Shown piece by piece: positions 6,975 through 14,101 of a stretch of 14,296 bases of DNA. Under the pieces are notes generated by a model. That model saw only the letters and a list, made by a program, of their open reading frames with translations. It was not told where the DNA came from and did no database searches. How positions within the stretch are numbered: position 1 is the first letter of the stretch; each line of letters opens with the position of its first letter. The translations under genes and the position numbers were made by a program. Source of the stretch: Nitrospiria bacterium (lineage in GTDB: Bacteria; Nitrospirota; CAKKRA01; 9FT-COMBO-42-15); NCBI GenBank assembly GCA_919902475.1, contig CAKKRA010000250.1:1-14296 (forward strand), given 5' to 3'.

Positions 6975-9383
6975 ATGGGGAAAAAGGAACGTCTTGTTGT
7001 TATCGGCAATGGTATGGCTGGGGTTGCAACCGTTGAGCATGTCCTGACAAAAAGTAAGGACATGAGTATTACAATTCTGGGAGCTGAGCCATATACAAAT
7101 TACAACCGCATACTCCTTTCCTCTTTCCTTTCCGGCGAGGTTGGCCCGGATAAAATTATTCTTAACTCTCAAAAGTGGTATGAGGAAAATGGAATTGAAT
7201 TATGTCTCGGTGTATCTGTAAAAAAGATTAACAAAAAAGAAAGGCTTGTAATTACAAATAAGGGTGATGCTTATCCCTATGATAAACTCCTTATTGCAAC
7301 AGGAAGCAATGCCTTTATCCCGCCAATCAAAGGGATTCAAAACAGGGGAAACCTGAATCAGGGGATATTTACCTTCAGGAATTTTGATGATGCCAAATCC
7401 ATGATCAGTTGGGCGCAAAAATGCAGAAAGGCAATTGTAATAGGCGGCGGTCTTTTAGGTCTTGAGGCTGCGCGCGGGCTCATTCGTCAGGGGGTTGAGG
7501 TGACGGTTGTTCATCTAATGGACAGGCTTATGGATATGCAGCTTGATGCTGCTGCAGCGGCGATTTTGAAAAAAGAGATTAATAAACTCGGCATTAATGT
7601 ATTGCTTGGGCATTGCGCAGATAAGGTGATTGGCAATGGCAGTGTTGAAGGCCTTAGCTTTACTAATGGCAAGGTTTATCAGGCAGATATGATTGTGATT
7701 GCAGCAGGCATTCGCCCCAGTGTTGAATTGGCAAGAGAGGCCAGCCTTGATGTAAATCAGGGGGTTGTTGTGAATGATTATATGCAGACCAGCAATCCTG
7801 ATATATATGCAGTTGGTGAATGTGCTGAACACAAGGGAAAGGTCTACGGGATTGTAGCGCCTTTGATGGAGCAGGCAAAGGTAGCAGCAGACGCTATAGT
7901 GGGAAATTCCACGCTTCGTTATGAGGGTTCAGTAGTAGCGACTAAACTCAAGGTTGCAGGCATTCCATTGGCCTCAATAGGAAACTTCTATGAAGAGAGC
8001 GCAGGTTGCGAAGCGCTGGTTTATAGCGACCCAGGGGCATCACTATACAAGAAGGCGGTAATACAGGGCGGCAGGGTAGTTGGAGCAATTCTTCTCGGCG
8101 ACCTTGAAGATTATAATCGTTTTTATGAATATATAAAAAATCGTGAGGATATTACTTTAAACAGAAGGTTTCTGCTTACCGGACAGCCGAATGCCATAAC
8201 CTCTGTGGCATCAATGTCTGACAGCGCTACTATCTGCGGGTGCATGGGTGTAAGCAAAGGCGCCATTGTCAAGGCAATAGAGGAGTATGGCCTGACAAGC
8301 AAGGAGGAGGTTTCTGAAAAAACAAAGGCCTGCACATCCTGCAAAGGATGCGCCCCTTTGATTGATCAGATATTGCAGGAGACACTGGGTGGTGAATATA
8401 TCAAGCAGGAAGGCCTGCAATTATTCTGTAAATGTATTCCAATGGCATGGGAGGATATTAAAAAAGAGGTTATTAGCAGAGGGCTTAAATCAGTCAGCGC
8501 TGTACTCAATATCCTTGGTAATGGCAAGGGATGCGATTCCTGCAAGCCGGGCATAAATTATATGCTTTCAGAACTTTATGTAAATGATTATGAATATGAG
8601 GATGATGCCTGTATTGTTGATGATAAATATTATGCCAATGTTCAAAAAGACGGGACATTTTCTGTTGTTCCCCGTATCTATGGCGGTGTTACAAATCCTG
8701 ATCAGCTTAGACGGATAGCTGATGCAGCTGATAAATACCATGTGCCGCTGGTTAAGATTACAGGAGGCCAGCGGATTGACCTTGTTGGAATTTCCGGAGA
8801 TATGCTTTCATCAGTCTGGACTGATTTGGGGATGCCTTCCGGCCATGCCTATACTAAAGCTGTTCGTACATGCAAAACCTGTGTTGGGGAGACATTCTGC
8901 CGCTTTGGTGTTCAGGATTCTATGGAACTTGGAATAGAGATGGAGCAAAGATATCAGGGGATACCGTGTCCAGCAAAGATCAAAATGGCTGTTTCAGGAT
9001 GCCCAAGGAACTGTGCAGAGTCAGGTGTTAAGGACATTGGTGTAGTGGGTATACACTCAGGATGGGAAATATATATTGGAGGAAACGGAGGCATTAAGTC
9101 AAAAGTTGCCGAGCTTCTTACTGTAGTTAAAACCCGTGAAGAGGTATTGGATATAACAGGGGTTTTTATACAGTATTATCGTGAAAATGCCAGATGGCTT
9201 GAACGAACAAGTCAGTTCATGGAACGGGTTGGGATAGAACATATCCGTGAAGTTGTTATAGAAGATAAACTTGGCATAGTTGATGGCCTAAGAAACAGGA
9301 TTAATCAGGTTTTAGCTGCATATAAGGATCCATGGCAAAATAGCCAGCAATCATATGACAAAGGGCATCTTGTAAGCTTGTAA
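6975..9383 (+). CDS. nirB: Nitrite reductase [NAD(P)H], large subunit
   Basis: Cytoplasmic sirohaem nitrite reductase of 802 residues, reducing nitrite to ammonium with NAD(P)H. Domains in order: an FAD/NAD oxidoreductase with GNGMAG at 11-16 and GGGLLG at 157-162; a BFD-like [2Fe-2S] site (C421, C423, C453, C456); a second BFD-like set (C485, C487, C520, C523); then the nitrite/sulphite reductase half with [4Fe-4S]/sirohaem cysteines C636, C642 (CVGETFC), C676 and C680 (CPRNC). Length is close to E. coli NirB (847). ATG 6975 follows GGAGGAG at 6959-6965 by 9 bases; in-frame TTG 6933 is inside the -12 box and is excluded. No small subunit nirD or nitrite transporter adjoins it; a NifA-like HTH gene follows after 44 bases. 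Confidence 0.95.
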   Translation: MGKKERLVVIGNGMAGVATVEHVLTKSKDMSITILGAEPYTNYNRILLSSFLSGEVGPDKIILNSQKWYEENGIELCLGVSVKKINKKERLVITNKGDAYPYDKLLIATGSNAFIPPIKGIQNRGNLNQGIFTFRNFDDAKSMISWAQKCRKAIVIGGGLLGLEAARGLIRQGVEVTVVHLMDRLMDMQLDAAAAAILKKEINKLGINVLLGHCADKVIGNGSVEGLSFTNGKVYQADMIVIAAGIRPSVELAREASLDVNQGVVVNDYMQTSNPDIYAVGECAEHKGKVYGIVAPLMEQAKVAADAIVGNSTLRYEGSVVATKLKVAGIPLASIGNFYEESAGCEALVYSDPGASLYKKAVIQGGRVVGAILLGDLEDYNRFYEYIKNREDITLNRRFLLTGQPNAITSVASMSDSATICGCMGVSKGAIVKAIEEYGLTSKEEVSEKTKACTSCKGCAPLIDQILQETLGGEYIKQEGLQLFCKCIPMAWEDIKKEVISRGLKSVSAVLNILGNGKGCDSCKPGINYMLSELYVNDYEYEDDACIVDDKYYANVQKDGTFSVVPRIYGGVTNPDQLRRIADAADKYHVPLVKITGGQRIDLVGISGDMLSSVWTDLGMPSGHAYTKAVRTCKTCVGETFCRFGVQDSMELGIEMEQRYQGIPCPAKIKMAVSGCPRNCAESGVKDIGVVGIHSGWEIYIGGNGGIKSKVAELLTVVKTREEVLDITGVFIQYYRENARWLERTSQFMERVGIEHIREVVIEDKLGIVDGLRNRINQVLAAYKDPWQNSQQSYDKGHLVSL

Positions 9384-9427
9384 TGTTTTATGTTTAATGA
9401 TTGCTTTCAATAGATGAGGTGTTATAA

Positions 9428-9637
9428 GTGATTGAAATAAAAGAAGAACAGGTAATATCTTTAAGAAAGACAGTAGAGGGGATTGAAAAGAGGCTGATAT
9501 TTGATGCCCTAAATAGCTGTAATTGGATAGTAGCCAAGGCATCTAAAAAACTGGATATTACAGAAAGGATGCTTGCCTACAAAATGAAAAAATACAACAT
9601 AACAAAACAAAAAAGTGTAAGGGCTACAATTTTGTAG
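9428..9637 (+). CDS. HTH-only NifA/Fis-like DNA-binding protein
   Basis: Small protein of 69 residues with no AAA+ or sensor domain, essentially the DNA-binding end of a NifA-type activator. Residues about 15-57 align by eye with the C-terminus of the activator at 220-1782, 22 of 43 identical without gaps, sharing the closing KKYNI and a recognition helix of the form IT-x-R-x-L-x-YK. It starts at GTG with GAGG (9416-9419) 8 bases upstream, so it looks translated rather than a relic. It lies 44 bases after nirB and should be co-transcribed. Its stop codon is the last three bases of the palindrome CTACAATTTTGTAG (9624-9637). It cannot contact sigma-54 by itself; competition with, or assistance to, the full activator at shared sites is inference. 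No specific named family is claimed. Confidence 0.78.
   Translation: MIEIKEEQVISLRKTVEGIEKRLIFDALNSCNWIVAKASKKLDITERMLAYKMKKYNITKQKSVRATIL
9624..9637 (+). promoter_or_regulatory. Operator-like palindrome resembling an activator-site arm
   Basis: CTACAA-TT-TTGTAG is a near-perfect inverted repeat. Bases 9625-9635 match the left arm of the nirB activator site at 10 of 11 positions, but no ACA follows at the expected spacing. It lies about 145 bp before the amt3 sigma-54 promoter. It may be a separate binding site; evidence is similarity only. Confidence 0.45.
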
Positions 9638-9716
9638 GCTGCATCTAAATTATTAAAACCCTTTTCATTTCAATAGGATAACTAAATGTAATGGTATTCT
9701 CGTTTTCCAAAATAGG

Positions 9717-9727
9717 ACAAAAATGTA
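9717..9727 (+). promoter_or_regulatory. Activator half-site before amt3
   Basis: ACAAAAATGTA, identical to the right arm of the nrfH and nirB activator sites and, like the nirB copy, continuing with G. The matching left arm is degenerate: TTT stands where TGT is expected at 9704-9706. It ends 56 bp before the GG of the amt3 promoter. Confidence 0.6.
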
Positions 9728-9781
9728 GGATATAAAATAAGGCTTGTTTAATTTTACTTGCAAAATCAAGGAATTATACTC

Positions 9782-9796
9782 TGGCACAGTTATAGC
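9782..9796 (+). promoter_or_regulatory. Sigma-54 promoter of amt3-PII
   Basis: TGGCAC at 9782-9787 and TAGC at 9793-9796, with ten bases between GG and GC. The -12 box has one mismatch to TTGC. Predicted transcription start is near 9808, giving an unusually long leader of about 110 bases before amt3. It probably drives amt3 and the PII genes, since no other -24/-12 element was seen before them. Confidence 0.8.
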
Positions 9797-9917
9797 AATA
9801 TATTACAAAAAGGTATAAAACAAAGGGGGTGAAAAGGGAGATTATTAAGATTAATCAGAGTTGGTTTTTGGGGAGAAGGCATTTAGATACTAATTTTTAA
9901 TTAAATGGAGGTATTAT

Positions 9918-11372
9918 ATGGAAAAGATGAAGAGGATGGTCAGTGTTTTGTTGTTAATGTTTATGCTGCTGCCAGTCAGCGTTGTTTTGTCTGAGGAGCC
10001 AAAGGCGCCAGCGCCTGCCGGGCAAGAAGCGGTTGCGCCTGCAGCGGCGCCAGCCCCAGCTCCAGCAGCGCCAGCATGGGATGCCAAATTTGCCGCTGAC
10101 ACAGTCTGGGTATTAGTTACGGCATTCCTTGTATTCTTTATGAATCTTGGTTTTGCCATGGTAGAATCAGGGCTTTGCCGCTCTAAAAACGCAGTAAACA
10201 TATTATCAAAGAATGTTATAGTTTTCTGCGTTACAGTTGTTTTTTTCTGGTTGGTAGGGTTTGCTATAATGTTCGGCAATGGAAGTCCATATTTTGGAGC
10301 TACAGGATGGATGCTGGCTGGCGCTGATAACAGCCCGGCGACAGGTGATGCTTATAAAGGCATCTTTGCCTCATTGAATTGGACAGGCGTGCCTCTTTAT
10401 GCAAAATTTATCTTTCAGTTGGTCTTTGCTGGAACAGCAGCAACTATTGTATCAGGCGCAGTGGCTGAAAGGATAAAATATTTTTCATTTTTTGTCTTTT
10501 CTGCAGCAATGGCAGTAATCATATATCCTATAGCAGGGCACTGGATATGGGGAGGCGGATGGCTTGCTACACTTAAGACCCCTTTCCTTGATTTTGCAGG
10601 CTCCACAGTAGTTCATAGCATCGGCGGATGGGCTGCATTAACCGGGGCAATCCTACTTGGGCCAAGGATTGGAAAATATACAGCAGATGGAAAGGTAAAC
10701 GCCATACCTGGCCATAATATGGGCATGGCAACACTCGGCATGTTTGTCCTGTGGTTTGGGTGGTTTGGTTTTAATCCAGGAAGCACAATGGCTGCTGACC
10801 CTGATGCCATATCAAGGATTGCAATAAATACATGTATAGCAGGGGCAGTGGGAGGGGTGGCTGCTACATTTGTTGCTTATATGTCTCTTGGCAAGCCTGA
10901 TCTTAGCATGGCTTTAAATGGCATCCTTGCAGGTTTGGTCGCAATTACCGCCTCATGCAACTGGGTAACGCCCGGAGCTTCTTTTATTATAGGTTTAGTT
11001 GGTGGCGTATTAGTAGTTTATGCGGTTCTCTTTTTTGATAAGATTAAGGTAGACGACCCAGTTGGAGCTCTTTCTGTACACCTTGTTAATGGCGTATGGG
11101 GCACATTATGTGTTGGATTATTCGCTGCAGATATCGGCGGCGTTAAAGGACTCTTTTACGGCGGCGGCACTGCCCAATTGATTTCCCAGATAATAGGAAT
11201 AGTGTCTGTTGGCGTTTTTGTAGTAGTTGTCAGTTTGATAAGCTGGCTTGTTATAAAGGCTATTATGGGATTAAGGGTTGAAAAGGATGAAGAGCGTCAA
11301 GGCCTTGACATTGGCGAGCATGGTATGGAGGCTTATCCTGACTTTGTTGGAGCAAGTTCCAAGCGGACATAA
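9918..11372 (+). CDS. amt: Ammonium transporter Amt3, divergent core with signal peptide
   Basis: Amt-family channel of 484 residues with pore histidines His233 (DFAGSTVVHS) and His388 (LSVHLVNG). The core differs clearly from Amt1 and Amt2: NLGFAMVESGLCRSKNAVNI near the first helices and STVVHSIGG rather than GTVVHISSG, closer to the plant/cyanobacterial AMT1-like branch by eye. The N-terminus has a signal peptide ending near VLS, followed by an Ala/Pro-rich linker, like Amt2. The tail GLRVEKDEERQGLDIGEHG has the AmtB-type PII-contact form. TGGAGGT at 9906-9912 lies 5 bases before ATG 9918. PII gene 1 follows after 73 bases, the classic amtB-glnK pairing in reverse order, which suggests this is the channel gated by that PII. 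Confidence 0.94.
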   Translation: MEKMKRMVSVLLLMFMLLPVSVVLSEEPKAPAPAGQEAVAPAAAPAPAPAAPAWDAKFAADTVWVLVTAFLVFFMNLGFAMVESGLCRSKNAVNILSKNVIVFCVTVVFFWLVGFAIMFGNGSPYFGATGWMLAGADNSPATGDAYKGIFASLNWTGVPLYAKFIFQLVFAGTAATIVSGAVAERIKYFSFFVFSAAMAVIIYPIAGHWIWGGGWLATLKTPFLDFAGSTVVHSIGGWAALTGAILLGPRIGKYTADGKVNAIPGHNMGMATLGMFVLWFGWFGFNPGSTMAADPDAISRIAINTCIAGAVGGVAATFVAYMSLGKPDLSMALNGILAGLVAITASCNWVTPGASFIIGLVGGVLVVYAVLFFDKIKVDDPVGALSVHLVNGVWGTLCVGLFAADIGGVKGLFYGGGTAQLISQIIGIVSVGVFVVVVSLISWLVIKAIMGLRVEKDEERQGLDIGEHGMEAYPDFVGASSKRT

Positions 11373-11445
11373 GATTAAAAACAGGAAGACCTGTAATTGA
11401 CAGAGATAAATTATTGAGAAGTTTTCACACTAACAGGAGGTAGTT

Positions 11446-11784
11446 ATGAAAAAAATAGAGGCAATAATAAAGCCTTTTAAGTTAGATGATGTTAAGGATG
11501 CCTTAAACAAGCTTGGCATTCAGGGCATGACAGTTACAGAGGTAAAGGGTTTTGGAAGGCAGAAGGGCCATACAGAGGTATACAGGGGCTCTGAGTTTGT
11601 AGTTGAGTTCCTTCCAAAGACAAAGATAGAGCTTGTTGTTTCAGACAAGATTGCCAAAAAGGTTATAGATACAATTGTTGAGACAGCAAGGACAGGTAAG
11701 ATAGGCGATGGGAAAATATTTATATACCCAATAAAGGATGTAATTCGTATAAGGACAGGCGAAAAGGGTCAGAAGGCGATTTAG
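11446..11784 (+). CDS. glnK: PII signal protein 1 with Phe at position 51
   Basis: PII-family trimer subunit of 112 residues that senses ATP/ADP and 2-oxoglutarate and gates Amt channels or other nitrogen targets. Sequence is close to E. coli GlnB: GFGRQKGHTE for the T-loop base, Gln39 and Lys58 for 2-oxoglutarate, and TGKIGDGKIF as the C-terminal signature. The T-loop reads HTEVYRGSEF, so Tyr46 is present but residue 51, the uridylylated tyrosine in enterobacteria, is Phe (codon TTT at 11596-11598). It therefore should not be a normal GlnD substrate. AGGAGG at 11435-11440 fixes the ATG at 11446. The name glnK is used for its place next to amt3; sequence alone does not separate GlnK from GlnB. 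Confidence 0.93.
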   Translation: MKKIEAIIKPFKLDDVKDALNKLGIQGMTVTEVKGFGRQKGHTEVYRGSEFVVEFLPKTKIELVVSDKIAKKVIDTIVETARTGKIGDGKIFIYPIKDVIRIRTGEKGQKAI

Positions 11785-11825
11785 TAATCATTCTGCGTCA
11801 ATTTTTTTAGCCTGTTGAAAAAGTG

Positions 11826-11853
11826 GTAGGGACATGCCATAGCATGTCCCTAC
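11826..11853 (+). repeat. Perfect 12-bp palindrome between the PII genes
   Basis: GTAGGGACATGC and GCATGTCCCTAC form perfect 12-base arms around a CATA loop. It lies 41 bases after PII gene 1. Only TTT follows, so it is not a classic terminator, though such a stable hairpin could attenuate read-through or protect the upstream message. It also has the look of dispersed palindromic units found between genes in many genomes; one window cannot show copy number. Confidence 0.7.
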
Positions 11854-11936
11854 TTTCATCTTGCCTGCCAATTTTCCCTTGATTTTTAAAAAAAATGTGC
11901 TACGATACAAAGAATTTTGGACATAGGAGGCAGGCA

Positions 11937-12275
11937 ATGAAAAAGATAGAGGCGATTATCAAACCCTTTAAGCTTGATGATGTAAAAGACGCCCTTAACG
12001 AGGCAGGCATCCATGGCATGACAGTAACAGAGGTCAAGGGCTTCGGAAGACAGAAAGGGCATACAGAACTATACCGCGGAGCTGAATATGTAGTGGAATT
12101 CCTTCCCAAGATTAAGATTGAAGCAATTGTCTCAGATGAAGATGTTGAAAAGGTGATAGAGACAATATTAAAGACTGCACGGACTGGAAATATCGGCGAT
12201 GGAAAGATATTTGTGTATGATATAAAGGATGTAATACGGATAAGGACAGGCGAGAGGGGAAAAGAGGCCATATAA
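11937..12275 (+). CDS. glnB: PII signal protein 2 with Tyr51
   Basis: Second PII protein of 112 residues, a clear paralogue of the one at 11446-11784. The T-loop reads HTELYRGAEY, so Tyr51 is present and uridylylation by GlnD is possible. Gln39 and Lys58 are present. The C-terminal signature reads TGNIGDGKIF, with Asn where Lys85 is usual; Lys90 and the final IRIRTGE are kept. ATG 11937 has AGGAGG at 11925-11930, 6 bases upstream; an in-frame upstream ATG at 11895 lacks such a site and would add a non-family extension. The nadE start is only 4 bases after the stop. Its place before nadE and glnA suggests the role of GlnB, signalling glutamine status to glutamine synthetase control. Confidence 0.94.
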   Translation: MKKIEAIIKPFKLDDVKDALNEAGIHGMTVTEVKGFGRQKGHTELYRGAEYVVEFLPKIKIEAIVSDEDVEKVIETILKTARTGNIGDGKIFVYDIKDVIRIRTGERGKEAI

Positions 12276-12279
12276 TTCC

Positions 12280-14010
12280 ATGAATACTCTTAGGATTGGG
12301 ATGGCCCAGATAAATTGCACAGTCGGCGACCTTGCAGGCAATACTGAGAAGATAATCAGATATACTGAAAAGGCGCAGGAGATGTGTGTGGATATACTCT
12401 CTTTTCCTGAGATGGCAATAACAGGCTATCCGCCTGAAGACCTTCTGCTTAAAAGGGATTTCATAGATGAGAATCTTAAGTATCTTGATATTATAAAAAA
12501 TAAAACAGGTAATATATGTGTTGTTGTGGGTTTTGTTAATCGCAAAAAAGGGATTTATAATGCTGCAGCAGTAATACAAAATAAGAAGATTGCAGGCATA
12601 TACCATAAGATGCTCCTTCCCAATTATGGTGTTTTTGATGAAAAGAGGTATTTTAAGGAAGGAGATGAGTATAAGGTATTTTCTTTAAATGATATAAATT
12701 TTGCCGTTACAATCTGCGAGGACATCTGGTTTGAAGATGGGCCTGTAAGGATTCTGTCATTTGCAGGGGATGCAGAGATTATAATTAACATAAACTCCTC
12801 TCCATATCACCTCGGCAAATGGCGTCTCAGAGAGACAATGTTAAGGGAAAGGGCAAGGAACAATAAGGTTGCCATTGCCTACAATAATATGGTTGGCGGC
12901 CAGGATGAGCTTGTCTTTGACGGCAATGGGATGATTCTAAATGTTAAGGGGAATGTAATAGAGAGCGGCAGACAGTTTGAAGAAGAGCTCATAATCGCTG
13001 ATTTAGATGTAGATAAGATTAGAAGCCAGAGAAAAGGGAAAGATTGGCAGAAGAAAAAGAGGGGGCTCAGTAAATATAAAAAGCTGATTAAATCAACTAA
13101 TCTCTCCAAACAGGGGCATCTTAAAAAGCCGCTTATAGAGAGGGGCTCAATTGAACCTTATTTTATAGAAGCAGAGATTTATAATGCGCTTTTACTCGGC
13201 ACAGGAGATTATACAAAGAAGAACGGTTTTAAGAAGGTATTAATAGGTTTGAGCGGAGGCATTGACTCTGCATTAACATCTGCAATCGCAGTTGATGCTA
13301 TTGGAAAAGAGAATGTTGTTGGCGTTTTTATGCCGTCAATGTATACATCTAATGAGAGCATAGAGGATGTTGAGATACTTTCTAAGAACTTAGGGATTAA
13401 ATTAATAACTGTTCCAATAACAGAAACATATAATAACTATATAAGCTCATTAGCGCCGGCTTTTAAAGATTTAAAAACAGATGTAACAGAGGAGAATATT
13501 CAGGCGAGGATAAGGGGAAATATCCTCATGGCGCTTTCAAATAAATTTGGATGGCTTGTGCTGACAACTGGAAATAAGAGCGAGATGAGTGTTGGTTATG
13601 CTACATTATACGGCGACATGGCAGGCGGATTTGCAGTAATCAAGGATGTTCCAAAGACAATGGTGTATAGACTTGCAAGATTCAGAAACACACAGAATGA
13701 AATGATACCAGAAAGGATTATTAAAAAGGAGCCTACAGCAGAATTAAGGCCAGGGCAAAAGGATACTGATTCTTTACCAGCTTATGAGATATTAGACCTT
13801 ATTCTGCAGGCTTATATTGAAGAGGACAAGTCCTTTGCTGATATAACAGCAAAGGGATTTGATAAGGCAGTTGTAAAAAAGGTTATTAATATGGTTGACA
13901 AGAGTGAATACAAAAGAAGGCAGTCATCTCCTGGCATAAAAATTACGCCAAAGGCATTTGGAAAAGACAGAAGGATGCCGATAACCAATTGGTACAAAGT
14001 TACTAATTAA
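12280..14010 (+). CDS. nadE: Glutamine-dependent NAD+ synthetase
   Basis: Two-domain cytoplasmic enzyme of 576 residues that amidates nicotinic acid adenine dinucleotide to NAD+ using ammonia released from glutamine. The N-terminal nitrilase-type glutaminase has the Glu-Lys-Cys triad at E44 (SFPEM), K110 (YHKMLLPNYG) and C146 (TICEDIW). The C-terminal synthetase begins near 290 and has the pyrophosphate loop SGGIDS at 325-330 and the GNKSEMSVGY segment. Length fits the long, glutamine-using class rather than the short ammonia-only class. ATG 12280 comes 4 bases after the PII gene 2 stop, so translation is probably coupled. Between a PII gene and glnA, it sits with the supply of its amide donor. 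Confidence 0.96.
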   Translation: MNTLRIGMAQINCTVGDLAGNTEKIIRYTEKAQEMCVDILSFPEMAITGYPPEDLLLKRDFIDENLKYLDIIKNKTGNICVVVGFVNRKKGIYNAAAVIQNKKIAGIYHKMLLPNYGVFDEKRYFKEGDEYKVFSLNDINFAVTICEDIWFEDGPVRILSFAGDAEIIININSSPYHLGKWRLRETMLRERARNNKVAIAYNNMVGGQDELVFDGNGMILNVKGNVIESGRQFEEELIIADLDVDKIRSQRKGKDWQKKKRGLSKYKKLIKSTNLSKQGHLKKPLIERGSIEPYFIEAEIYNALLLGTGDYTKKNGFKKVLIGLSGGIDSALTSAIAVDAIGKENVVGVFMPSMYTSNESIEDVEILSKNLGIKLITVPITETYNNYISSLAPAFKDLKTDVTEENIQARIRGNILMALSNKFGWLVLTTGNKSEMSVGYATLYGDMAGGFAVIKDVPKTMVYRLARFRNTQNEMIPERIIKKEPTAELRPGQKDTDSLPAYEILDLILQAYIEEDKSFADITAKGFDKAVVKKVINMVDKSEYKRRQSSPGIKITPKAFGKDRRMPITNWYKVTN

Positions 14011-14101
14011 AACTAATGGATAGAAGGGGGGTATTTTTAATTTTTAGGTTTAAAAAACTATTTTTTTAATCTTACAGAAAAATCAAAGGAGGATATTTGT
14101 T

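Noticed and set aside
9829..9900. Small GTG frame in the amt3 leader as a real gene
   Set aside because: The ribosome-site-like G run overlaps the start codon and the peptide has no recognisable feature; kept only as a low-interest observation.
12112..12606. Long open frame on the minus strand (164 codons) across the PII 2/nadE junction
   Set aside because: It runs antisense to two well-identified genes, resembles no known family, and has no distinct ribosome site; it is a shadow frame.
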